NCBI GenBank assembly: GCA_024638465.1
Contig: JAHEKF010000008.1
Coordinates: forward strand, 1-64,000
Source: Rhodospirillaceae bacterium
GTDB lineage: Bacteria; Pseudomonadota; Gammaproteobacteria; Steroidobacterales; Rariloculaceae
Direction of reading: 5' to 3'
Length of the DNA stretch: 64,000 nt
Below the pieces are notes generated by a model. The model did no database searches, was not told the origin of the DNA, and worked only from the letters and a program-made list of their open reading frames with translations. Position 1 is the first letter of the stretch; each line of letters starts with the position of its first letter. Both the position numbers and the translations under genes were made by a program. Shown in pieces: positions 19,083 through 27,631 of the stretch.

Positions 19083-19745
19083 TCATTGCATATAAGAACT
19101 TACAGCAAACTTCACCAGCTGCGCGGGTGTCTGCAGATTGAGCTTTTTCTTGATCCGCTGGCGATGCGATTCCACGGTCTTGACACTCAGGTTCAGGGTC
19201 TCCGCCACTTCGCGAGTCGTCCTGCCCTGGCCGATCAGATTCAACACCTGCAACTCCCGATTCGAGAGTCGCTCGATAGGATCGACCGTTGTACCGCGAG
19301 CCTCGCCGGAGAGCCGCTCGATCATGACCGAGCCCAGCGCCTCGCTGACATAGACGCCGCCTGCCAGCACGCGGCGTAAAGCAACCAGAAGCTGGTCCGC
19401 CGCGGCCTGCTTCATGATGTATCCGTTGGCACCCGCGCTGAGAAGCCGCTCTGCGTACATGCTCTCGTCGTGCATGGACAGCACCAGCACTGGCAACTGG
19501 CGGGTTTCCATACGAATACGCTTCAGGAGCTCCATTCCGTCGCTGTCGGGGAGCGACAGGTCCAGAATGACAACATCCGGCCTGGCACTCTCGAGCACAT
19601 CCAGCGCTTCCTCGACGCTCGCAGCGTCGCCGCCGACCTCGAGGTCGCTCTCGGCATCAATGAGCTGGCTCAGGCCCTGTCGGACGATCGGGTGATCGTC
19701 CACGATTAGAACGCTTCTGGTCCGCATTGCTGTCCCGTTCGCCAT
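19083..19745 (-). CDS. NarL/FixJ-type response regulator
   Basis: A 220-residue two-domain regulator. The receiver domain begins VLIVDDHPIVRQGL, has the phosphoacceptor in VVILDLSLPDSDG and the Lys in YIMKQA; the C-terminal LuxR helix-turn-helix contains LSNRELQVLNLIGQG and LNLSVKTVESHRQRI. ATG 19745 and ATG 19727 (MRTRSVL) are both possible starts. No cognate kinase is adjacent. It is the first gene after the MtrAB-like pair on the same strand (125 bp gap), so it may control the electron-transfer genes, but this is positional only. Confidence 0.92.
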   Translation of the reverse strand: MANGTAMRTRSVLIVDDHPIVRQGLSQLIDAESDLEVGGDAASVEEALDVLESARPDVVILDLSLPDSDGMELLKRIRMETRQLPVLVLSMHDESMYAERLLSAGANGYIMKQAAADQLLVALRRVLAGGVYVSEALGSVMIERLSGEARGTTVDPIERLSNRELQVLNLIGQGRTTREVAETLNLSVKTVESHRQRIKKKLNLQTPAQLVKFAVSSYMQ

Positions 19746-19870
19746 CTCGCCGGTAGCCGAGGCTGTGAACTCTAGTCTAGATCAATTCTAAGCGAATGTT
19801 CGGGGCGTAGAGAAGCAATTCACACCCAGCGATGTCGTCAGGAAATCAGCGGCGCCGAAGCTGAATGAAA

Positions 19871-21736
19871 TCACCAATGGAGCCGGAGCGCGACTTCCAG
19901 GATTTCTGCAGCGTAGTCGTCAAACATGTCCTCTACATAGTCGACGTCACGGTAAGCGAACTCCAGCGCATAGTCATCCGTCAGGCGGAGATTTACGAAG
20001 GCGAAGAAATCGTCCCGATCGAGCTCGAAGCTACCATCATTTTCGTAACTTCGAATGCTACCGCCAATAGTAACGATATCGTTGGCAGTCCAGCGTATCG
20101 AAGCGTCCATGAAGCTCGAATCAGCCGCATAACGTATGAGAAACCTGTCCTGACGGAAACCTGCCGAGACGAGCTGATCTATGCTTCGCTCAGTATCCAC
20201 CGAAGTGTAGCCAGCCGCTAATTGCAGTCGTTCATTCCGATATGACAGGCGAATGGCAGTCTGTGCAGTGTCCGATGCCCACCCGGAGTTGCCGTTTTCC
20301 ACGTCAATCTGATTGTGAGTTCCAGTTAGGGATAATCCGTTGTCCCAGCGATGCCGAAGACTGAGCTTGTAGCGCCGATTATCCGTCGCTGATGCGAGCG
20401 CGAGAGGATTATCGATGCTGTTGTCTTCTATGCTCCCACTCAGCTCCAGTCCTCGCTCGTTTCTGTAGAGGGCGCGCGCGAAGAAGCCGTCCCGGTCCGT
20501 CTCGACTCGGTCCATCCTCTGGTCCGTTCCCGAGGAGCGGAATCCCAAGGACTCGCGTTCCTCGTTCGAAACGCCGACGCTGAAGACGAGGTTCGTGCGA
20601 GCCGCAAACTCGACCCCGATCTCGAGGCCGTCTGTGTCGATATTCCATGCGCCCGCGCCGCCGTCGGGGCCGAAGGACAATAATCCGCGCTGATCGAGCG
20701 AACTGCTGCGAACGCCGCCGACCAACCGCATTCTTTCGTTGACGTTGAACCTGAAATCAACTTCATCGAAGTCGAGATCCCGTCCGATCTCAGCGCCGCC
20801 GGAGACGTCTGTCACGAATGACGCGCCTGTGAAACCGGTTCCCTCGGAATTCTCGCTAGCGCTCATGTCCAGATCGAGATCCTCACGCCGCAGGGCGGCA
20901 CGAAGCTGAAAACGCATCGTGGGGTTCGCAATCACGCGGACCAGATGAGCCCGACTATCGAAATCGTACGACTGATCGAGGAAATAAAACTGTAGATCTG
21001 CGGGATCGAGCGGATTCGTACCAGCCGAGGCTCCGGGCAGGAATATCTCGTTGGTGTTTTCGAATTCCCTGATCTCTTCCTGGAACACGACCGTCACCTT
21101 GTCCCACGAATGCTGAATACCGGCAGTCAGCGCGTTTAGCGACTCGTCAATTGGCCGATCCAGCTCGAACTCATCGCGCTGTATATCCAGTGTAGTAGTG
21201 CTGTCTCCGGAACGAGTCTGCCTTTCGAGACCAAACGAGAGCTTCGTATCGGGAGACAAGTCGAGAGCGAGCGAGGCCGTATCTCGAACGCGCTCGAAAT
21301 CAAAATGATGAAAATCGCCGCCTGTAACGGAATTGATACTGGCAAGTTCCGCTGGAACGAGTGTGTCCTCATAGAAATATTCGGAACGTCGATGATCGAC
21401 CTTCAGAGAATAGGCGCCATACTTCCGAACGGACAAAGCGACCGATTCGTTCGGATCCCCGCCGAGATTCCTGGCACTTAGGTCGACACGGTCGACGATG
21501 GAATCGGAGTCTCGGCGCGGAGCATAATGCAGGTTGAGATCGAAGACACGAACACCATCGTCCAGATTCACGTCTTCCCGGTATTTGGTCACCGCTCCGT
21601 CAACGTCTACGTTGCGAGCCCCAAGCGACACGCTACCCGTCAAAGGCGACTCGCCCACCGCCTGAGCGAAACCAGGAAAGGGTTCGGCGAGCAACACCAC
21701 TACGATCGGGTACGCAACCTGAAGTACGCGCTTCAT
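19871..21736 (-). CDS. MtrB/PioB-type outer-membrane barrel
   Basis: A protein of about 621 residues. MKRVLQVAYPIVVVLLAEP and PGFAQA form a signal peptide; the rest alternates polar and hydrophobic residues in long strands and ends in LEVALRLHW, with a terminal aromatic residue as in beta-barrels. The start at 21736 overlaps the stop of the decaheme cytochrome gene (ATGA). This pairing and length match the MtrB/PioB family, whose barrel sheaths a decaheme cytochrome to carry electrons across the outer membrane. The mature protein has no cysteine near its N-terminus, unlike Shewanella MtrB with its CxxC. No extracellular MtrC-like cytochrome is seen nearby. Confidence 0.85.
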   Translation of the reverse strand: MKRVLQVAYPIVVVLLAEPFPGFAQAVGESPLTGSVSLGARNVDVDGAVTKYREDVNLDDGVRVFDLNLHYAPRRDSDSIVDRVDLSARNLGGDPNESVALSVRKYGAYSLKVDHRRSEYFYEDTLVPAELASINSVTGGDFHHFDFERVRDTASLALDLSPDTKLSFGLERQTRSGDSTTTLDIQRDEFELDRPIDESLNALTAGIQHSWDKVTVVFQEEIREFENTNEIFLPGASAGTNPLDPADLQFYFLDQSYDFDSRAHLVRVIANPTMRFQLRAALRREDLDLDMSASENSEGTGFTGASFVTDVSGGAEIGRDLDFDEVDFRFNVNERMRLVGGVRSSSLDQRGLLSFGPDGGAGAWNIDTDGLEIGVEFAARTNLVFSVGVSNEERESLGFRSSGTDQRMDRVETDRDGFFARALYRNERGLELSGSIEDNSIDNPLALASATDNRRYKLSLRHRWDNGLSLTGTHNQIDVENGNSGWASDTAQTAIRLSYRNERLQLAAGYTSVDTERSIDQLVSAGFRQDRFLIRYAADSSFMDASIRWTANDIVTIGGSIRSYENDGSFELDRDDFFAFVNLRLTDDYALEFAYRDVDYVEDMFDDYAAEILEVALRLHW

Positions 21737-22671
21737 CGCAGAAACACAGGATCGAGATTGGAACCGTGTATCGTTACATGGCAATTGACGCATTGCGTGT
21801 CGAGACCGAACCGCGGTGGCGCGACCGGATTGAATCCCGAATGAAACTGCGGAACCTCGGCATGACAGCTGTAACAGAGTTCCGCAACGCGCTGGTGCGT
21901 GAGCATGTGGCGATTCGGCGAACCATGCGGGCTATGACAAGCCGTGCAGCCGTCAACTCGCGATGCAGCGTGTTCGAAAACGAAAGGACCGCCTTTGTCG
22001 CTGTGGCAACCCGCGCATTGCTCCTGCCTGAATCCACCGAGAAGCGAGAAACTCTCGCGAGAATGCGGATCATGACAGGAGGTACACTCGAGTACGCCTT
22101 CGGTCAGGCGATGGCGCTCGTTGAACGCGAAATCGGATGCGGTCCCGGCGTGACAGTCTACGCACAAAGCCGAGCTTCCGGAGAAGCCGAGCATGTCCCG
22201 AGACTGCATCGACAGCCGCAATAGCGACGCGACTGACTCGTCGGCGCTGTGCTGGCTGTGACAGCTGGCGCAGGTGAGTCCCGCCAGCGAGTGTTCGCTG
22301 CTTTCGAACTCGGGATGCGTATCACCGTGACACGATAGGCACGTCGCGTTCTGGGCGGTTGCTGGCTCTTCGCGAAACGCGAAGATATTACCGAGTCCGC
22401 CACCGGCGCCGATATGATCATCCGCATCGACATGGCAGTTCAGACACACAAGAGAATTCCCGGTTTGTTCCTGCCACTCGACGGTATCGAGAAGATCGTG
22501 TGGGTTGCGCACGGTGGTCTCGAACTTGTCTCGGTGGCAAGCTGTACATAGCGCCGTCGTCCGATCAACGCCCGGCTGCGCAGCAGCAGTCCCGCTGAGC
22601 AACAGGATACCGGCAGCAATCCAGATTGAACCAAGAAGGCGAATTACAGAAGCAGTGTTTTTGATCATCAC
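21733..22671 (-). CDS. MtrA/DmsE-type decaheme cytochrome c
   Basis: A 312-residue protein with a signal peptide (GSIWIAAGILLLSGTAAAQ) and ten CxxCH motifs: CTACH, CLNCH, CLSCH, CASCH, CVDCH, CTSCH, CAGCH, CTACH, CYSCH and CVNCH. Number, spacing and length fit the DmsE/MtrA/PioA decaheme family, which forms the heme wire inside the outer-membrane barrel. It is co-translated with the MtrB-like gene. The start is the ATG at 22671 or the one directly after it. It is divergent from the NQR operon across a 90-bp AT-rich gap, so both may respond to the same signal. The electron donor is not identified. Confidence 0.93.
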   Translation of the reverse strand: MMIKNTASVIRLLGSIWIAAGILLLSGTAAAQPGVDRTTALCTACHRDKFETTVRNPHDLLDTVEWQEQTGNSLVCLNCHVDADDHIGAGGGLGNIFAFREEPATAQNATCLSCHGDTHPEFESSEHSLAGLTCASCHSQHSADESVASLLRLSMQSRDMLGFSGSSALCVDCHAGTASDFAFNERHRLTEGVLECTSCHDPHSRESFSLLGGFRQEQCAGCHSDKGGPFVFEHAASRVDGCTACHSPHGSPNRHMLTHQRVAELCYSCHAEVPQFHSGFNPVAPPRFGLDTQCVNCHVTIHGSNLDPVFLR

Positions 22672-22761
22672 TATTTCGAATACTCTCGACCGCGGCAGCT
22701 ATACGACATCGGTAGATGTGCGTATATATATAAGCTCGCGGCTGTCGAAGTCTCTGATGCT

Positions 22762-23775
22762 GTGAAAGATCCGCTGCGCCAGTACTTCGTCGCTTCGTTG
22801 CCTGCCGCCTTGGCGGGCGCCTGGATCCTTGGCGATCGCCTTCCACCCGAGTCTGCTGAAACCGCTGCCATCTGGCAACTCGCCCTGCTCGATCGACTGC
22901 AGATCCCTCTCGGGACACTCCCGAACTCTCTCGCGAACCTGGCGCTCGGAGCGAGCTTTCTGATACCGCTGCTGCTCACGGTTGTCCTGGTGAGCCGAAT
23001 CTGGGCCGGGATCTTCGCGCGCGTCCGCAACCGTCCCCTGGACCCGGCCTGGTTCTTGTCCGCCTGGCTCTACTCATTACTAATACCAGCCACATTACCG
23101 CTGCATTACGCCGCGATCGGCTACAGCTTCGGCGCGATCTTCGGCTGCTATGTCTTCGGCGGGACCGGGCGTTATATCGTCAATCCCGCGTTGCTCGGAG
23201 TCGCCTTCCTCTCGATCTCGTATCCCGACCTCCTTGCGCACGACCGCTACCTGCCCGGATCGGACGCCTTGTCTTCGTGGGCTTTTGTCGCGACCGAAGG
23301 AGTCGAGACAGCCGTATCCACCGGGGTTAGTTGGGTCGCGCTGTTTTTCGGTAGCGAGACGGGCGTCCTCGGTACCACCTCGGCGCTCGCCTCGCTGCTC
23401 GGAGCGGTCTACCTGATCGCCCGTAAGATCGCTTCCATAGGTATCGTAGCCGGCGCGCTGGTCGCAATTCTCATAACCGGCGAATTGATCAGCGAGATCC
23501 CCTGGCAGTGGCACCTGGCGCTGGGAAATTTCGCCTTCATCCTGGCCTTCATCGCGACGGACCCGACTACGAGGCCGACTACGACTGGCGGCTGCTGGGC
23601 CTATGGCGCGCTATTCGGTGTCCTGATCATTGTCCTGCGCATGGCCGATCCCAATAACCCGGAAGCCAGCGTACCCGCCCTGATGCTCGCGAGTCTGTGT
23701 GTTCCGCTGATCGATTACATCGCCGACGCGGCAGCACCGCGCTCAAAGGCGCCCGAGGCTATCGGTCGTGACTGA
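22762..23775 (+). CDS. nqrB: NqrB/RnfD-family membrane subunit
   Basis: A 337-residue integral membrane protein with about ten helices. It has the NqrB/RnfD signatures FGGTG (132-136), NPAL (141-144) and GTTSALASLLG (204-214). The last is the region in which a Thr carries covalent FMN in this family, so T205 or T206 is the candidate. The length is closer to RnfD than to the usual NqrB of over 400 residues; the long N-terminal extension is missing. I used GTG 22762 since no in-frame ATG lies upstream. The gene opens an operon in NQR order but with no nqrA before it. Its stop overlaps nqrC by 8 bp. Confidence 0.86.
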   Translation: MKDPLRQYFVASLPAALAGAWILGDRLPPESAETAAIWQLALLDRLQIPLGTLPNSLANLALGASFLIPLLLTVVLVSRIWAGIFARVRNRPLDPAWFLSAWLYSLLIPATLPLHYAAIGYSFGAIFGCYVFGGTGRYIVNPALLGVAFLSISYPDLLAHDRYLPGSDALSSWAFVATEGVETAVSTGVSWVALFFGSETGVLGTTSALASLLGAVYLIARKIASIGIVAGALVAILITGELISEIPWQWHLALGNFAFILAFIATDPTTRPTTTGGCWAYGALFGVLIIVLRMADPNNPEASVPALMLASLCVPLIDYIADAAAPRSKAPEAIGRD

Positions 23776-24541
23776 GCGCGAATCCGTTGCCAGAACGCTC
23801 GGCGTTGCCGCCATCGTGGCGGTTTTCTGCTCACTAATGGTTTCATTGGCGGTGCTCTGGCTTCGCCCGATCCAGCTCGCCTATCTGTCTATAGAGCGAA
23901 ACCGTGCCGTCCTGGAGGCATCGGGCCTGATCGAGCCCGCAACCGAGCTCACCGAGCAACAGATCGTCGATCGCTTCCTCGGTCTCGATACCCGAATCGT
24001 GGATCTCGATAGCGGCACGTTCTCCGATGCGGTTTCGACGACCAGCTTCGACTTCAGGGCAGCGATCAATGATCCTGACCTGACCAGACCGATTCAGGAC
24101 GAATTGGACATTGCAAACCTCGGCCGCCGCCCTGTCTACTTGCCCGCTTATCTCCTGCGTAATGGTTCCACCATCGAGCAAATCGTGCTGCCAATCTATG
24201 GTCAGGGAATGTGGGCGACGATTCACGGCTTCATCAGCCTGAGAGCAGACTTCGCGACGGTTGAAGGAGTTGCGTTCTATGAACATGGAGAGACGCCGGG
24301 CATAGGAGACCGGTTCCTCAACCCCGAGTGGCTTGCTCAGTGGCGAGGACAACCTGCGTACGATGAGAATGAACGGGTCGCTTTCCGAATCGGCGCCGAC
24401 GGAGGGCGCCCTGCGGGGATCGACGCAATCACTGGTGCGACTGTCACGACATCGGCTATCGAAGATCTGGTTCGATACTGGCTCGGCGATGACGGTTTCG
24501 GTCCGTTCCTGGCCTACATGCGACGGGAGGCACCGCAATGA
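23768..24541 (+). CDS. nqrC: NqrC/RnfG-family periplasmic flavin subunit
   Basis: A 257-residue protein with one N-terminal membrane helix (about 10-32) and a periplasmic FMN-binding domain. Residues 174-180 read GETPGIG, and 218-228 contain ITGATVTTSAI, where T225 is the expected attachment site for phosphodiester-linked FMN; this matches the SGAT consensus apart from Thr for Ser. FMN attachment needs ApbE, which is not in this window. The GTG start overlaps the nqrB stop by 8 bp. The flavin faces the periplasm, the side where the neighbouring decaheme cytochrome would be. Confidence 0.9.
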   Translation: MTERESVARTLGVAAIVAVFCSLMVSLAVLWLRPIQLAYLSIERNRAVLEASGLIEPATELTEQQIVDRFLGLDTRIVDLDSGTFSDAVSTTSFDFRAAINDPDLTRPIQDELDIANLGRRPVYLPAYLLRNGSTIEQIVLPIYGQGMWATIHGFISLRADFATVEGVAFYEHGETPGIGDRFLNPEWLAQWRGQPAYDENERVAFRIGADGGRPAGIDAITGATVTTSAIEDLVRYWLGDDGFGPFLAYMRREAPQ

Positions 24542-25215
24542 TCCAACGCCTCATCGCAACCTCGCGTAACACGCTGCTCGCGCCGTTGCTCGACAACAAC
24601 CCGATAACGCTTCAGGTGCTGGGCCTGTGCTCCGCTCTCGCCGTAACCAGTTCCCTGCGGCCGGCCATCTTCATGAGTGTAGCGGTCATTTCCGTGCTCG
24701 TCTTCGCCAACGTTACCGTGAGCCTGCTCCGCCATGTGATTCCGCAGAGCATCAGGTTGATCATCGAAGTCACGTTGATCGCCTCCGCCGTCATTGTCGT
24801 CGACGAAGTGCTGAAGGCATTCGTTCCCGATGTAGCGGCAATCCTGTCCGTGTTCGTCGGACTCATCATCACGAACTGTATCGTTCTGGCACGCGTTGAA
24901 AGTTTCGCGATGCATCATGGCGTTTGGGCGAGCCTCCTGGATGCGCTGGGAAACGGTCTCGGCTACGCCTGGATCCTGTTGCTGGTCGGAGCTATCCGCG
25001 AGCTTCTCGGCGCGGGATCGCTGCTCGGGCAAGAGATTCTGCCGCTCGCTGAAAGTGGCGGCTGGTTTGAGCCGAACCAGCTGATGCTACTCACGCCGAG
25101 CGCGTTCTTTCTGCTGGCATTGCTCGTCTGGACGATTCGCTCGCTGCGTCCGGTGCAGCGGTCTCAGTCTGATCAGATACGAAGCGACAATCCTCCCTCC
25201 GGCGCCGCGCCATGA
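24538..25215 (+). CDS. nqrD: NqrD/RnfE-family membrane subunit
   Basis: A 225-residue, six-helix membrane protein. It has N-terminal [16 protein letters not shown], central [19 protein letters not shown] and [18 protein letters not shown]. The conserved Cys residues in LGLCSALAV and TNCIV are those that, with NqrE, hold the intramembrane iron centre. It overlaps nqrC and nqrE by 4 bp each. A short polar tail ([15 protein letters not shown]) extends past the usual end. Confidence 0.93.
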   Translation: MIQRLIATSRNTLLAPLLDNNPITLQVLGLCSALAVTSSLRPAIFMSVAVISVLVFANVTVSLLRHVIPQSIRLIIEVTLIASAVIVVDEVLKAFVPDVAAILSVFVGLIITNCIVLARVESFAMHHGVWASLLDALGNGLGYAWILLLVGAIRELLGAGSLLGQEILPLAESGGWFEPNQLMLLTPSAFFLLALLVWTIRSLRPVQRSQSDQIRSDNPPSGAAP

Positions 25216-25823
25216 CTGGCGATCTGGTCATCATCGCGTTCCGCGCGATCTTCATTGAGAATCTGGCGCTGAACTTCCTGCTCGGTGTCTGCACATACAT
25301 CGCCGTCTCTCAGCGCGTCGCGACCGCGCTCGGCCTCGGAATGGCCGTGACGGTAGTACAGACGATTACTGTCCCGGTCAACAATCTGATCTACCGAAAC
25401 CTGCTCGAGCCGGAAGCGCTTCGATGGGCGGGTGTCGTAGGCCTGGACCTTTCGTTTCTGCGATTCATTACCTTCATCGGTGTCATCGCTGCGGGTGTCC
25501 AGATACTCGAACTGACACTCGATCGCTACTTTCCACGCCTTCAGCATTCGCTCGGCGTCTATCTGCCACTCCTGACCGTCAACTGCGCCATCCTCGGCGG
25601 GTCTTTGTTCATGGTGCAGCGCGATTACAGCTTTTCGGAAAGTGTGGCGTACGGGTTTGGAAGCGGCGCCGGGTGGGCTCTCGCAATCGTGCTGTTCGCA
25701 ACTATCAGGGAACGAATCGACGAGAGCGAGGTTCCCGAAGGTCTGCGCGGACTCGGTCTCGCATTCGTCGTCACCGGAATTCTGGCTCTGGGCTTCGCAG
25801 GGCTCAGAGGTCTCGAGTTCTAG
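25212..25823 (+). CDS. nqrE: NqrE/RnfA-family membrane subunit
   Basis: A 203-residue, six-helix protein that matches NqrE closely: [65 protein letters not shown] and a C-terminal [14 protein letters not shown]. The Cys residues in LGVCT and VNCAI are the partners of those in NqrD for the iron centre. The VQ-x-LE and VNCAI wording favours NqrE over RnfA. ATG 25212 overlaps the nqrD stop. Confidence 0.94.
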   Translation: MTGDLVIIAFRAIFIENLALNFLLGVCTYIAVSQRVATALGLGMAVTVVQTITVPVNNLIYRNLLEPEALRWAGVVGLDLSFLRFITFIGVIAAGVQILELTLDRYFPRLQHSLGVYLPLLTVNCAILGGSLFMVQRDYSFSESVAYGFGSGAGWALAIVLFATIRERIDESEVPEGLRGLGLAFVVTGILALGFAGLRGLEF

Positions 25824-25837
25824 AGCGCAGGCCTGAC

Positions 25838-27061
25838 ATGTTGCTCGAGATAGTGGTTCCGACGGCAGTATTCACGGCGATCGTGCTCGTTTTGTCGGCG
25901 ATCGTGCTTCTTGCCCGCAAGCGGCTCGAGCCAAGCGGGCCGGCGAAGATAGAAGTCAACGGCGAACGCGTCATCAACACGGAAGCGGGACGCAGGCTGC
26001 TTTGGGCGCTCGCCGACAACGGTATCTACCTGCCGGCAGCATGCGGTGGTCGCGGCACCTGTGGCCAGTGCCGGGTCACAGTCAGGTCCGGCGGTGGTCC
26101 CTCTCTTCCGACTGAAGCGCTGCACATAGGTGCGGAGGAGCAAGCGAAGGGAGCACGCCTCGCTTGCGCTGTCCGGATTCGTGACGACATGAAGATCACG
26201 GTGCCGGCTTCAATTCTCGATGTCCGCCAATGGTCGTGTGAGGTCGTATCGACGCGGAACGTCTCGACTTTCATAAAGGAACTCGTACTCAGGCCTTCCG
26301 AGCCTGACCCAATGCGATTCGAGGCGGGTGCCTACGTCGTGGTCGAGGCACCGCCCCATCACGTCAGTTTCCGCGATCTTGATATAGGCGATCAGTATCT
26401 CGAAGACTGGCGTCAGTCGGATCTTCTCGAACTCGAATCCGTCGTCGAGACCTCCACTCTCCGTGCCTACTCCCTGGCGAATCCGCCACAACAATACGAT
26501 CGGTTGGTGTTGCTCGTTCGAGTCGCTACGCCTCCCGCGACTGCTCCGCCAGGCACACCACCCGGGCAGGCCTCTTCGTATCTCTTCAGCGTCGGCGAGG
26601 GTGACCGGCTCGCAGTCTCTGGCCCGTTCGGGCAGTTTCGGGCTCGAGAGAGCGACAACGAAATGATATTCATCGCTGGTGGCGTTGGCATAGCGCCGAT
26701 ACGGTCGATCGTTCTGGATCAGCTGTCGCAAGGGTCGCGCCGCAAGATGAGCCTCTGGTACGGTGCGCGGGACAGAAAAGATCTTTGTTACGTCGACGAT
26801 TTCGTGGAAGCCGAAGGGCAACATGATAACTTCGAGCTACACATCGCACTGTCGGCGCCTCGTGGTGACGACAAGCAAAGCTATCAAGAGGGATTCGTTC
26901 ATCTACTGCTACGTGATAACTACCTCAGTACGCACCCGGCACCCGGGGATGTGGAATACTATCTCTGCGGCCCTCCGCTCATGAGCGCCTCCGTCATAGA
27001 AATGCTCCAGCAGCTCGGAGTCGATCGCAGTCAAATACTATTCGACGATTTTGGTGAATGA
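25838..27061 (+). CDS. nqrF: NqrF, NADH-oxidising subunit
   Basis: A 407-residue protein with an N-terminal membrane helix (about 5-26). A plant-type 2Fe-2S domain has C69, C75, C78 and C110 (CGGRGTCGQC, then RLACAV). The ferredoxin reductase part has the FAD motif RAYSLAN and the NAD motif GGVGIAPIRS, and ends with YLCGPPLM and DDFGE. It oxidises NADH in the cytoplasm and feeds electrons into the membrane subunits. The presence of NqrF and absence of RnfB/RnfC mark this as NQR-type. ATG 25838 lies 14 bp after nqrE, and the stop overlaps nqrM. Confidence 0.96.
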   Translation: MLLEIVVPTAVFTAIVLVLSAIVLLARKRLEPSGPAKIEVNGERVINTEAGRRLLWALADNGIYLPAACGGRGTCGQCRVTVRSGGGPSLPTEALHIGAEEQAKGARLACAVRIRDDMKITVPASILDVRQWSCEVVSTRNVSTFIKELVLRPSEPDPMRFEAGAYVVVEAPPHHVSFRDLDIGDQYLEDWRQSDLLELESVVETSTLRAYSLANPPQQYDRLVLLVRVATPPATAPPGTPPGQASSYLFSVGEGDRLAVSGPFGQFRARESDNEMIFIAGGVGIAPIRSIVLDQLSQGSRRKMSLWYGARDRKDLCYVDDFVEAEGQHDNFELHIALSAPRGDDKQSYQEGFVHLLLRDNYLSTHPAPGDVEYYLCGPPLMSASVIEMLQQLGVDRSQILFDDFGE

Positions 27062-27195
27062 TGCTTTTCGTCGTGAGCTTAATAGCGTTCGGATTAGCGA
27101 TGTTCCTGATGGCACTGGGCACGTTACTCGGTCGTCGGCCGTTGACGGGCAGCTGTGGCCGCAGCACCACTTGCGACTGCCGGAGAGAAAGATGA
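27058..27195 (+). CDS. nqrM: NqrM, NQR maturation protein (DUF539)
   Basis: A 45-residue ORF. A single membrane helix (FVVSLIAFGLAMFLMALGTLL) is followed by a Cys-rich tail, SCGRSTTCDC. This is the NqrM/DUF539 layout; NqrM is needed to mature Na+-NQR, probably by supplying iron to the NqrD/E centre. Only three cysteines are present, whereas typical members have four. ATG 27058 overlaps the nqrF stop (ATGA), and its own stop overlaps the next gene. Its retention suggests that the complex is assembled and iron-loaded even without NqrA here. Confidence 0.85.
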   Translation: MMLFVVSLIAFGLAMFLMALGTLLGRRPLTGSCGRSTTCDCRRER

Positions 27196-27608
27196 GCATT
27201 GCTCTGCGAGTGCGGGATTACATGACGACCGAACTTAAGACGATCACGCCGCACACCGATATTACTCTGGCTTTACAAATCCTGATCACCAATGACATTT
27301 CCGGCGTACTAGTGGTCGACGATTCGGGGACGCTGGTCGGGATCCTCACCGAGCGAGACTGCATAGCGACGGCCTCGAGTGCCGGCTATTACGATGAGCT
27401 TGGCGGTCCAGCGTCTGAGTTCATGAGCGCTACTGTCGAAACCGTCGCACCCGACGAGAATCTGGTCGACATCGCCATTCGGATGACCAATTCACGCTAT
27501 CGCCGGTTCCCCGTGCTCGAAGACGGGAAGCTGGTCGGGCTCTTGAGCCGCCGTGACGTACTCCGTGCGCTCGGCAGCGGTTCATGGTTCGCTAAGAAGA
27601 ACAACTGA
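27192..27608 (+). CDS. CBS-domain-pair protein
   Basis: A protein of about 138 residues made almost only of two CBS motifs: VRDYMTTELKTITPHTDI with SGVLVVDDSGTLVGILTERD, then VETVAPDENLVDIAI with RRFPVLEDGKLVGLLSRRD. CBS pairs bind adenine nucleotides such as AMP, ATP or NADH. The start ATG 27192 overlaps the nqrM stop (ATGA), so it is translated with the NQR operon. It could tune the complex to energy or redox state. Longer upstream starts are ruled out because they lie inside nqrM in another frame. Confidence 0.88.
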   Translation: MSIALRVRDYMTTELKTITPHTDITLALQILITNDISGVLVVDDSGTLVGILTERDCIATASSAGYYDELGGPASEFMSATVETVAPDENLVDIAIRMTNSRYRRFPVLEDGKLVGLLSRRDVLRALGSGSWFAKKNN

Positions 27609-27631
27609 AGTGATGCCAGGTCTGAGTAAAG

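Noticed and set aside
22762-27061. Calling the complex Rnf
   Set aside because: No RnfB or RnfC is present; NqrF with its ferredoxin-reductase domains and NqrM mark it as NQR-type, although NqrB is short like RnfD.
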